NCBI GenBank assembly: GCA_023260815.1
Contig: JALQUE010000112.1
Span: forward strand, 1 to 6,475
Reading direction: 5' to 3'
From: Roseovarius sp.
GTDB taxonomy: Bacteria; Pseudomonadota; Alphaproteobacteria; Rhodobacterales; Rhodobacteraceae
DNA length: 6,475 nt
The notes under the pieces are model-generated. The model did no database searches and was not told where the DNA came from. It saw only the letters and a program-made list of their open reading frames with translations. The position numbers and the translations under genes were made by a program. Positions 1 through 5,375 of the stretch are shown one piece after another (the stretch's first letter is position 1; each line of letters begins with the position of its first letter).

Positions 1-24
1 GAATCACCAACACCTGATATGGGA
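1..24. other. Probable disruption junction at the 3' end of map
   Basis: On the minus strand the methionine aminopeptidase reading frame keeps family wording up to Asp-Lys-Ser (codons at 30-22) and then continues His-Ile-Arg-Cys-Trp-stop. Family members normally continue with a Leu-Ser-Ala-Gln-(Phe/Tyr)-Glu-His segment and about 25-30 further residues. Neither other minus-strand frame of bases 1-21 gives that segment, so a simple one-base frameshift at this point does not explain it. The bases are also richer in A/T than the gene beside them. An insertion-sequence end, a deletion or a rearrangement breakpoint would all fit. I recognise no particular terminal repeat, and the window ends too soon to tell. 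Confidence 0.45.
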
Positions 25-759
25 TTTGTCGCGCGTTACCGCTGTCCAGTCATCGGCCAGCACCTTGGTTTCCGGCCGGCCAAGATTGACCATCGGTTCG
101 ATGGTGAAGAACATGCCTTCCTCCAGCATCGGGCCGGTGCCTGGGCGCCCGTAATGCAGCACGTTGGGCGGCGCGTGAAACACCCGGCCAAGTCCGTGAC
201 CGCAGAAATCCCGGACCACTGACATCCGGTGACCTTCGACGAAACTCTGGATCGCGTAGCCGATATCGCCAAATGTGTTGCCGGGTTTGACCGCCTCAAT
301 CCCGATCATCAGCGAATCGTGGGTGATCTGGATCAGCCTTTCGGCCTTGCGCGACAGGGATCCGGCCACGAACATCCGGCTTGTATCGCCGTACCAGCCA
401 TCGATGATCACGGTCACATCTATGTTCAGGATGTCCCCATCCTTGAGCTTCTTGTCGCCGGGAATGCCGTGACAGACGACATGATTGACGCTGATGCAGC
501 TGGCGTGCTGATAGCCCTTGTAGCCGATCGTCGCCGAGGTCGCGCCGGCATCGGCCACCTTCTGTTCGATCATTCGGTCGATCTCGCCAGTGGTTTGGCC
601 GGGATAGACGTGATCCGCCACCTCGTCGAGAATGCGCGCAGCCAGCGCGCCTGCCTTGTGCATCCCCGCGAAATCCGCCGTTTCGTGCAGGCGTATTCCA
701 TCGCGGGTCAGTCTTCCGTTGTGCTTGTCCTTCACGACGCTCTTCCAGAAATTCACCAT
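4..759 (-). CDS. map: Type I methionine aminopeptidase, truncated at the C-terminus
   Basis: This is a cytosolic metallo-exopeptidase of the pita-bread fold (MetAP type I), which removes the initiator methionine from new proteins. With the start at 759 it is 251 residues. The substrate histidine is in VCHGIPGD (His97). Metal ligands are Asp114 in NIDVT, Asp125 in GDTS, His188 in CGHGLG and Glu221 in TIEPM, with a further active-site His195 in VFHAPP. The fifth ligand, Glu235 in the E. coli enzyme, should lie just after DKS but is absent: the protein ends in an unrelated HIRCW tail, about 25-30 residues short. The product is therefore probably inactive or misfolded, so this may be a pseudogene or a second copy. 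Start choice is uncertain. The ATG at 759 has no clear Shine-Dalgarno. A GTG at 735 preceded by GGAAGAG is an alternative, and the frame is open upstream to 891. The family assignment is firm. Confidence 0.9.
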   Translation of the reverse strand: MVNFWKSVVKDKHNGRLTRDGIRLHETADFAGMHKAGALAARILDEVADHVYPGQTTGEIDRMIEQKVADAGATSATIGYKGYQHASCISVNHVVCHGIPGDKKLKDGDILNIDVTVIIDGWYGDTSRMFVAGSLSRKAERLIQITHDSLMIGIEAVKPGNTFGDIGYAIQSFVEGHRMSVVRDFCGHGLGRVFHAPPNVLHYGRPGTGPMLEEGMFFTIEPMVNLGRPETKVLADDWTAVTRDKSHIRCW

Positions 760-907
760 GATGACGGGTATGTATGGTTTTTTTACCCAAAGGGCCAGAG
801 GGGGCCGAAAAGCTGTGATGTCTGTCACCGTTTCCGGGTTTGCCGGGCTGGGCCTTGCCCCGCCTTGCGGCCATGTCACGGCGACGCCCAAGCAAAAGCG
901 CGCCGGT

Positions 908-923
908 ATTATCGAAGGATAAT
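908..923. repeat. Perfect inverted repeat ATTATC-N4-GATAAT
   Basis: Two perfect 6-nt arms, ATTATC (908-913) and GATAAT (918-923), flank GAAG. It is an A/T-rich island in GC-rich surroundings, about 150 nt upstream of the map start. It could be a dimeric-regulator operator or a small RNA hairpin. The GATAAT arm also resembles a -10 element, but no good -35 is placed for it. The role is unknown. Confidence 0.35.
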
Positions 924-1057
924 CAACGCAAACTTCTTACACGCGGACTGACCAGCCGGTCTTTGGTAATCAGGGTGAACTTGGTTTGACTGACCCCTGG
1001 CAACACAAGTGAACGGATACCGGGCAGCCCCGATTTGGGTCTGGCTTGGGTGACGGC

Positions 1058-1097
1058 AAAAGGCCCCGCTTTTCCCCTCCAGAAGGCGGGCCTTTTT
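1058..1097 (+). terminator. Strong intrinsic terminator, possibly bidirectional
   Basis: The left arm AAAAGGCCCCGC (1058-1069) pairs with the right arm GCGGGCCTTTTT (from 1086), giving about 11 pairs with one bulged C and a 16-nt loop. On the plus strand it runs into five T residues (1093-1097). Read on the minus strand the stem is followed by four T residues, so it may act both ways. No plus-strand gene ends just upstream. On the minus strand the nearest gene end is the rhomboid stop 267 nt away, with a plus-strand ORF between. It therefore implies an unannotated plus-strand transcript, or long-range termination of the rhomboid message. Confidence 0.75.
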
Positions 1098-1127
1098 GTA
1101 ACTGTTCATTCGGCACGCTTGAAGGGT

Positions 1128-1160
1128 TCGGTCAGACGACCACCGATCTGACCTTGAGGT
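1128..1160 (+). promoter_or_regulatory. Overlapping alternative hairpins next to the ribosome-binding site of the 54-codon ORF
   Basis: GGTCAGA (1130-1136) and TCTGACC (1147-1153) form a perfect 7-bp stem with a 10-nt loop. An overlapping, mutually exclusive stem pairs TCGGT (1128-1132) with ACCGA (1142-1146). The Shine-Dalgarno GAGGT (1156-1160) begins three bases after the longer stem and lies six bases before the ATG at 1167. The arrangement could tune translation of the small ORF or be a protein-binding palindrome; both are inferences. Confidence 0.35.
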
Positions 1161-1166
1161 ATCGTC

Positions 1167-1331
1167 ATGCACGCGAATTCCGGAGACACGTCTGCCGATT
1201 GGGCAGCCCTGACCGCGATCTGTGGTGTGCTGGGGATTGCCGCCGCAACGATGGTCGGAACCGAGGTTCTGGCGCTGGCCGATATCATTGCCACGCTCGT
1301 CGCTGACACGGGTTCCCGGACCGGCGGCTGA
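1167..1331 (+). CDS. Hypothetical small membrane-associated protein, 54 residues
   Basis: This short plus-strand ORF starts at ATG 1167 and ends at TGA 1329-1331. A Shine-Dalgarno GAGGT (1156-1160) stands six bases before the start, which is better than most starts in this window. The protein begins MHANSGDTSADW. A long apolar stretch, residues 12-46, is rich in Ala, Leu, Ile, Val and Gly and interrupted by Thr32-Glu33 and Asp39. The tail is short and polar (DTGSRTGG). It could be one transmembrane helix, or two short helices around Thr-Glu. There is no signal-peptidase motif and I recognise no family. It lies after a terminator and converges on the rhomboid gene, with the stop codons 32 nt apart, so it is its own transcription unit if real. 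The alternative is a chance ORF. Confidence 0.5.
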   Translation: MHANSGDTSADWAALTAICGVLGIAAATMVGTEVLALADIIATLVADTGSRTGG

Positions 1332-1363
1332 TCAGGGGCGTTCACCTTGTGCAGGTATCGGCC

Positions 1364-2023
1364 CTAGCGCCGCGCAAAGCTTAGGCCGGCGATCCAGCCC
1401 ACAAGCCACCCGCCCAGATGCGCCTCCCACGCGAGCCCGCCGCTCAGGATCACGAAAAACACGACATTCGCGACGACAAGCGCCGCAAGCGTGGTCACGA
1501 CCGGCTTCAGAGGCTGGCCCATCTGCTTGCGCCACTGGTAATCCCACGCCAGCCACAGCCCCAGCAGGCCAAAGGCGGCGCCCGACGCCCCGATCATCGG
1601 CGTACCGCCCGATGACAGGAGGCCAAAGGCCAATCCGCCGCCCACCGCCGACAGCGCCAGAACGATCAGCGTGCGGGTCATCCCGATCCGCGCCGTTGCC
1701 AGCTTGCCAAGCGCCAGAAGCACGACGCTGTTCAAGGCCAGATGCGCCAGACCTCCATGCAGGAACGCGTAGCTGAGTAACATGACGACCGGTTGTCCGG
1801 GGTAAATCGGCGCGATCTGTCCCGACCATAGCGGTTGCCAGAACGCGCCAAGCGCAAAGGCCGACCAACGCAAGCCTGCCGGCAGGATCAGTCCGGCATC
1901 CGACATCGCAAGCACCGCCTCGATCGCCGCCAGGACGCCGACAAGCGCCCAAAGGTAACCGGGTGCTCCTGGGGTCATGACGGGTGCGCGTCGCGGCGGA
2001 TGGTCTGGGGACGGTGGTGTCAT
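1364..2023 (-). CDS. Rhomboid family intramembrane serine protease
   Basis: This polytopic membrane protein of 219 residues should cleave transmembrane substrates within the bilayer. The catalytic pair is visible: Ser147 in the GASGA motif and His202 in AWEAHLGG. The oxyanion-side motif HGGLAHLALN (His89, His94, Asn98) matches the H-x4-H-x3-N pattern of helix 2 in GlpG-type rhomboids. Hydrophobic segments lie at about 23-40, 79-106, 117-137, 142-160, 172-194 and 197-215, giving the usual six-helix core. The N-terminus is short, proline-rich and probably cytosolic, and there is no extra soluble domain. The ATG at 2023 lacks a clear Shine-Dalgarno, and Met16 (ATG at 1978) is an alternative start. 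It begins 73 nt after the ureohydrolase stop, with no clear terminator between (only a small CGCC-AAA-GGCG hairpin without a T tract), so read-through from the polyamine operon is possible. Substrate unknown. Confidence 0.9.
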   Translation of the reverse strand: MTPPSPDHPPRRAPVMTPGAPGYLWALVGVLAAIEAVLAMSDAGLILPAGLRWSAFALGAFWQPLWSGQIAPIYPGQPVVMLLSYAFLHGGLAHLALNSVVLLALGKLATARIGMTRTLIVLALSAVGGGLAFGLLSSGGTPMIGASGAAFGLLGLWLAWDYQWRKQMGQPLKPVVTTLAALVVANVVFFVILSGGLAWEAHLGGWLVGWIAGLSFARR

Positions 2024-2096
2024 CGGCAGTCACATAGCGCCTTTGGCGACCAAGTGAAACGGTCTTAACGGTCTTCCGGCAGGGCAGGCCGCACGC

Positions 2097-2942
2097 TCAG
2101 ACGCAGGCCGCCATCAGCCGGTAGACGATCTGCGCCGCCGTGAAATCCCACGCCGCATTCCCGTCAGGCGCAAGTTCGACCACGTCGAACCCCACGCATG
2201 TCCGACCCTTCAGCGCGCTTTCGACCAGATGCAACGCCTGATAATACTCCAACCCGCCGGGCACCGGTGTGCCGGTTGCGGGCATTTGTGACGGGTCCAG
2301 ACCATCGACATCGAACGACACATAGATCAGTTCGGGGAAGTCATCGGGCAGCGCGATCTGATGAATGCGCTCGGTTACCAACTCTTCGGCATCGCGGAAA
2401 AACACGCCGTTCCGCGCGCGGCTTTCCTGTTCCTGACGGCACAGGGCGCGCACGCCGAATTGGGCCAGCGGCACGCCCTGTTCGGCCAGCAGGTGCATCA
2501 CCGACGCATGTGAATGCGGCTCGCCCTCATAGGCCACGCGCAGATCGGCATGGGCGTCGATCTGAACGATCCCCACCGGGCGATCCAGGGCGCGCACCAC
2601 GCCCATGACCGCACCATACGTTAGCGAATGTTCACCACCAAGGGTCACCGGCACCCGGCCTGCGCGCACCGCAGCTTCGGTGCGTTGGGCCAGCCGTTCC
2701 ATCACATCGGGCAAGGATCCTTGGCAATCCAGTGGGGCTTCGGTCATGATCCCGGTGGCGCAAGGCTCGTGCCCGGCGCAGATCCGCTCCAGTTCATTCG
2801 ACGCGGCGATGATCGCTTCGGGGCCTTGGGCCGTGCCGGAACCATACGACACCGTACGTTCAAGCGGCACGGGGATCACGCGAAAGCGGGCGTCGTCGCC
2901 GCGTTCTGCCTCGGTCAGTTCGCTGTCCAGAAAAACGCTCAT
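2097..2942 (-). CDS. speB: Agmatinase-family ureohydrolase (agmatine or N1-aminopropylagmatine)
   Basis: This is a cytosolic dinuclear-manganese hydrolase of the arginase/agmatinase/ureohydrolase family, 281 residues. It removes urea from a guanidino group, giving putrescine from agmatine or spermidine from aminopropylagmatine. All metal ligands are present: His105 in GGEHS, Asp129, His131 and Asp133 in DAHAD, and Asp211 and Asp213 in SFDVDGLDP. A C-terminal glutamate sits in DVVELAP (Glu256). Where E. coli-type agmatinases carry an HGT-like segment, this one reads HSHASVM (143-149) after YEG, which I associate with the Thermus/archaeal aminopropylagmatine type (recalled, not searched). The start is fixed by Shine-Dalgarno AAGGAG (2951-2956) and a 4-nt ATGA overlap with the decarboxylase gene, pointing to translational coupling. 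The upstream extension of the frame lies inside that gene and is not used. The family is certain; substrate choice is open. Confidence 0.92.
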   Translation of the reverse strand: MSVFLDSELTEAERGDDARFRVIPVPLERTVSYGSGTAQGPEAIIAASNELERICAGHEPCATGIMTEAPLDCQGSLPDVMERLAQRTEAAVRAGRVPVTLGGEHSLTYGAVMGVVRALDRPVGIVQIDAHADLRVAYEGEPHSHASVMHLLAEQGVPLAQFGVRALCRQEQESRARNGVFFRDAEELVTERIHQIALPDDFPELIYVSFDVDGLDPSQMPATGTPVPGGLEYYQALHLVESALKGRTCVGFDVVELAPDGNAAWDFTAAQIVYRLMAACV

Positions 2943-4108
2943 GACAGGCGCTCCTTGAAGTCCTGATATCCGAACTCCCGCACGATCCGCAGATCGTCGG
3001 TTTGGCTGTTCCAGATCGCAATGGCGGGCAGGGGCACACCGTTGAAGGTGTTGGTCTTGACCATCGAGTAATGCGCCTGATCCAGAAACGCGAAACGCTG
3101 GCCGATCTCCAGTGGCGCGGCCCATGTGTAATCGCCGATGATATCCCCCGCCAGACAGGACGGCCCCCCAAGCCTGTAGGTGTGTCCGGCCTGTGCCTCG
3201 TCCAGAAGGGCGGGGCGGTACGGGGCTTCGATCACATCCGGCATATGGCAAGTGGCCGAAATATCGGTGATCGCGATGGTCATGGTGTTATGGAACGTAT
3301 CAAGGATTTCACCCACCAGAATACCGGCATCCAGCGCGACCGCCTCGCCCGGTTCAAGATAGACTTCGATCCCATGGCGGGCGCGCAGATCGCGGATGAA
3401 CGCGATCAGCGCCTCGCGGTCATAATCGTCGCGGGTGATGTGATGCCCGCCGCCAAGGTTCAGCCATTTCAACCCGCCCAGATGCGGCGCAATCAAGGGT
3501 TCCACGGCGGCCCAAGTGCGCGCCAAAGGCGCGAACCCCTGTTCGCACAGGGTATGCATGTGGAGCCCCTCGACCCCGTCCAGCGCCGCGGCATCCAGAT
3601 GCGAAACCGGAAAGCCAAGCCGCGAACAGGGCTGGCAGGGATCGTATTTCGGCACCTCGCCTTCGGAATGCTGGGGATTGATCCGCAATCCGACAGACAC
3701 CCCCGCCGCTGCCGCACGCGGCCCGAACCTGTCTTTCTGGGCGGGGCTGTTGAAGATGAGGTGATCGCTCAGCCGAATGATCTCGTCGATTTCCGAGGGC
3801 TTGTAGCCGGTGGAAAAGGTCGTGACCTCGCCGCCATATTCCTCGCGCCCTAGACGGGCTTCATAGAGTCCGCTGGCACAGGTGCCCGACAGATAGGACC
3901 GCACCAGAGGCGCCAGCGAGAACATGGAAAACGCCTTGAGCGCACTCAACATCCGTGCGCCCGAGCGTTCGCCGACATCGGCAAGCGCCTTGAGATTGGC
4001 CTCGATCGCGACCTCATCGACCACGAAACAGGGCGACGGCACGCGCGTCAGATCGAACTGGCGGAACGCGCCAGCGTCGCCCGCCTGTGTCTGCATCATC
4101 TGCGTCAT
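2939..4108 (-). CDS. nspC: Carboxynorspermidine/carboxyspermidine-type decarboxylase (NspC family)
   Basis: This PLP-dependent enzyme of the alanine-racemase/ornithine-decarboxylase fold type III removes the carboxyl group left by the neighbouring dehydrogenase, yielding the finished aminopropyl product. With the start at 4108 it has 389 residues, close to the usual length. The PLP lysine is Lys58 in ALKAF. A glycine loop, LGGGHH, at about 218-223 and LEPGEA at about 251-256 bind the cofactor phosphate. The cysteine of the catalytic GPSCLAGD segment is Cys318, and Tyr347 lies in HYSMVK. These features mark the carboxynorspermidine decarboxylase branch rather than diaminopimelate decarboxylase. 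Shine-Dalgarno AAAGGGG (4118-4124) is nine bases from ATG 4108 but only three from ATG 4114, so 4108 is preferred. It begins 28 nt after the dehydrogenase and overlaps the ureohydrolase start. The substrate may be carboxyspermidine or carboxyaminopropylagmatine. Confidence 0.92.
   Translation of the reverse strand: MTQMMQTQAGDAGAFRQFDLTRVPSPCFVVDEVAIEANLKALADVGERSGARMLSALKAFSMFSLAPLVRSYLSGTCASGLYEARLGREEYGGEVTTFSTGYKPSEIDEIIRLSDHLIFNSPAQKDRFGPRAAAAGVSVGLRINPQHSEGEVPKYDPCQPCSRLGFPVSHLDAAALDGVEGLHMHTLCEQGFAPLARTWAAVEPLIAPHLGGLKWLNLGGGHHITRDDYDREALIAFIRDLRARHGIEVYLEPGEAVALDAGILVGEILDTFHNTMTIAITDISATCHMPDVIEAPYRPALLDEAQAGHTYRLGGPSCLAGDIIGDYTWAAPLEIGQRFAFLDQAHYSMVKTNTFNGVPLPAIAIWNSQTDDLRIVREFGYQDFKERLS
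2951..2956 (-). promoter_or_regulatory. Ribosome-binding site of speB inside the end of nspC
   Basis: A perfect AAGGAG lies eight bases before ATG 2942. It is read as the Lys-Glu codons near the decarboxylase C-terminus (FKERLS), so it serves two purposes and fixes the speB start. Confidence 0.75.
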
Positions 4109-4117
4109 GCCCATCTG

Positions 4118-4124
4118 CCCCTTT
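4118..4124 (-). promoter_or_regulatory. Ribosome-binding site deciding the nspC start
   Basis: AAAGGGG on the minus strand lies nine bases upstream of ATG 4108 and three upstream of ATG 4114. The spacing favours 4108. Confidence 0.6.
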
Positions 4125-4136
4125 ATCACTGCCTGC

Positions 4137-5348
4137 TCAGAACGTGACCGGGCCGTCCAGCTCATGCACCTGCCACGGCAGGCCATGCGCGTTCAGCATG
4201 TCCATGAAGTCATCCGGATCGAGCTGCTCCATGTTCCAGACGCCGGGCTCGCTCCAATTGCCTTTCAACACCTGCGCCGCGCCGATCATCGCCGGCACGC
4301 CGGTGGTGTAGGAGACTGCCTGACTGCCCACCTCGGCAAAGCATTCCTCGTGGTCGCAGATATTGTAGATGTAATATGTCTTCTCGCCCGAGCCGTCCTT
4401 CGCCTGACCCGTCACGATATCACCGATGCAGGCCTTGCCCTTGGTCTGCTCGCCCAGATCGCCGGGATCGGGCAGCAGCGTCTTGAGGAACTGGATCGGG
4501 ATGATCTCGGTCCCGTTATGCATCACCGGATCGATCCGGGTCATGCCGACATTCTGCAACACCTTGGCATGGGTGATATAGGCATCCCCGAAGGTCATCC
4601 AGAAGCGCGCGCGCTCGATCTCGGGGAAATGGGTGCTGAGGCTTTCCAACTCCTCGTGATACATCAGGTACATGTTCTTTGGCCCGATGCCGGGAAAATC
4701 GAACTCGACCTTGTGGGTCATGGCGGGCGTCACCTTCCAGTCGCCGCCTTCCCAGTGCTTGGCATCCTGCAAGACTTCGCGCAGGTTGATCTCGGGGTTG
4801 AAGTTGGTCGCGAAGGCCTGATCGTTGGTGCCGCCATTGGCGTCCAGCACGTCGATCTGGCGGATCGTGTCCAGCTTGTGGGTCTTGAGCCATTTGGCGA
4901 ACACGCTGGTCACGCCCGGATCAAAGCCCGACCCGAGGATCGCCACCAGCCCCGCCTTGCGGAACTTGTCGTGATAGGCCCATTGCCAGTGATATTCGAA
5001 CTTGGCCTCGTCCTCGGGCTCGTAATTGGCGGTGTCCAGATAATGCACCCCGGCCTCCAGGCAGGCATCCATCAGCTTGAGATCCTGATAGGGCAGCGCA
5101 AGGTTGACCAGCAATTCGGCCCCTGTCTTGCGGATCAGATCGACCGTCGCCGCCACATCCATCGCATCGAGCGCATAGGTGTCGATCTCCACGCCGACAC
5201 GCTCTTTCACCGATGCGGCGATCGCGTCGCACTTGGATTTGGTGCGGCTTGCCAGGCTGATATGTGTAAAGATATCGGCATTCATCGCCATCTTGTGGAC
5301 GGCGGCATGGCTGACGCCTCCGGCGCCGATAACAAGTGTCTTGCCCAT
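4137..5348 (-). CDS. Carboxyspermidine-type dehydrogenase, saccharopine dehydrogenase family
   Basis: This cytosolic NAD(P)H-dependent reductase, 403 residues, belongs to the saccharopine dehydrogenase family and the CANSDH/CASDH/CAPADH group. It condenses aspartate-beta-semialdehyde with a primary amine (putrescine, diaminopropane or agmatine) and reduces the Schiff base. The N-terminal Rossmann motif is VIGAGGVSHA (6-15), with SRT at 34-36 after the second strand. Other group-like segments are LALPYQD (83-89), YLDTANYE (103-110), GSGFDPGVTSVFA (139-151), DANGGTNDQAFATNFNPEINLRE (169-191) and a C-terminal WNMEQLDPDDFM (371-382). Context separates it from lysine-pathway saccharopine dehydrogenase: it stands between arginine decarboxylase and the matching decarboxylase. 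Shine-Dalgarno GGGGAG (5358-5363) is nine bases before the ATG, and the speA stop is 27 nt upstream. The amine acceptor cannot be read from sequence alone. Confidence 0.92.
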   Translation of the reverse strand: MGKTLVIGAGGVSHAAVHKMAMNADIFTHISLASRTKSKCDAIAASVKERVGVEIDTYALDAMDVAATVDLIRKTGAELLVNLALPYQDLKLMDACLEAGVHYLDTANYEPEDEAKFEYHWQWAYHDKFRKAGLVAILGSGFDPGVTSVFAKWLKTHKLDTIRQIDVLDANGGTNDQAFATNFNPEINLREVLQDAKHWEGGDWKVTPAMTHKVEFDFPGIGPKNMYLMYHEELESLSTHFPEIERARFWMTFGDAYITHAKVLQNVGMTRIDPVMHNGTEIIPIQFLKTLLPDPGDLGEQTKGKACIGDIVTGQAKDGSGEKTYYIYNICDHEECFAEVGSQAVSYTTGVPAMIGAAQVLKGNWSEPGVWNMEQLDPDDFMDMLNAHGLPWQVHELDGPVTF

Positions 5349-5357
5349 GACTTCTGT

Positions 5358-5363
5358 CTCCCC
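5358..5363 (-). promoter_or_regulatory. Ribosome-binding site of the dehydrogenase gene
   Basis: GGGGAG on the minus strand, nine bases before ATG 5348, lies in the 27-nt gap after the speA stop and supports that start. Confidence 0.6.
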
Positions 5364-5375
5364 GGTTTGTGAGCG

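Larger units (their letters stand above)
760..1166. other. 407-nt stretch with no convincing gene, but with structured elements
   Basis: This lies between the divergently oriented map (minus) and the 54-codon ORF (plus). I see no coding sequence with a ribosome-binding site. It contains a 16-nt inverted repeat (908-923), a short plus-strand stem (CAGGGT at 971-976 with ACCCCTG at 993-999, one bulged C), a possible stem-loop around 1026-1043 with CCC/GGG arms and a GATTT loop, an intrinsic terminator (1058-1097) and overlapping hairpins (1128-1153). Plus-strand stems ending in a terminator could be a small RNA of roughly 170 nt, or the remains of a lost gene. I matched it to no known RNA family. 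A 5' leader and promoter for map must also lie here unless map is dead, but I find no convincing -35/-10 pair. Confidence 0.5.

Noticed and set aside
760..891. Longer N-terminus of map up to 891
   Set aside because: The extra 44 residues look unlike any aminopeptidase N-terminus I know, and homologous sequence begins near the RLTRDGIRLHE segment.
229..951. 240-codon plus-strand frame across map
   Set aside because: Antisense to a clearly conserved aminopeptidase, with no recognisable domain and no supported start.
1009..1053. 14-codon GTG mini-ORF with two Trp codons just before the terminator, like an attenuator leader peptide
   Set aside because: It has no Shine-Dalgarno and no tryptophan-related gene follows; two Trp codons are not enough.
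1332..2033. 233-codon minus-strand frame over the rhomboid gene
   Set aside because: Arg/Gly/Ala-rich shadow in another frame; the rhomboid frame has the catalytic motifs and membrane segments.
2024..2096. Terminator between the ureohydrolase and rhomboid genes
   Set aside because: Only a 4-bp CGCC/GGCG hairpin and a short GACCGTT direct repeat are seen, with no T tract.
2943..3251. N-terminal extension of the ureohydrolase frame
   Set aside because: It overlaps the conserved C-terminus of the decarboxylase. The Shine-Dalgarno and ATGA overlap place the start at 2942.
3924..5372. 482-codon plus-strand open frame antisense to the dehydrogenase and decarboxylase
   Set aside because: It lies opposite two clearly recognisable enzymes; the open antisense frame follows from GC-rich codon bias. 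No family wording is visible.
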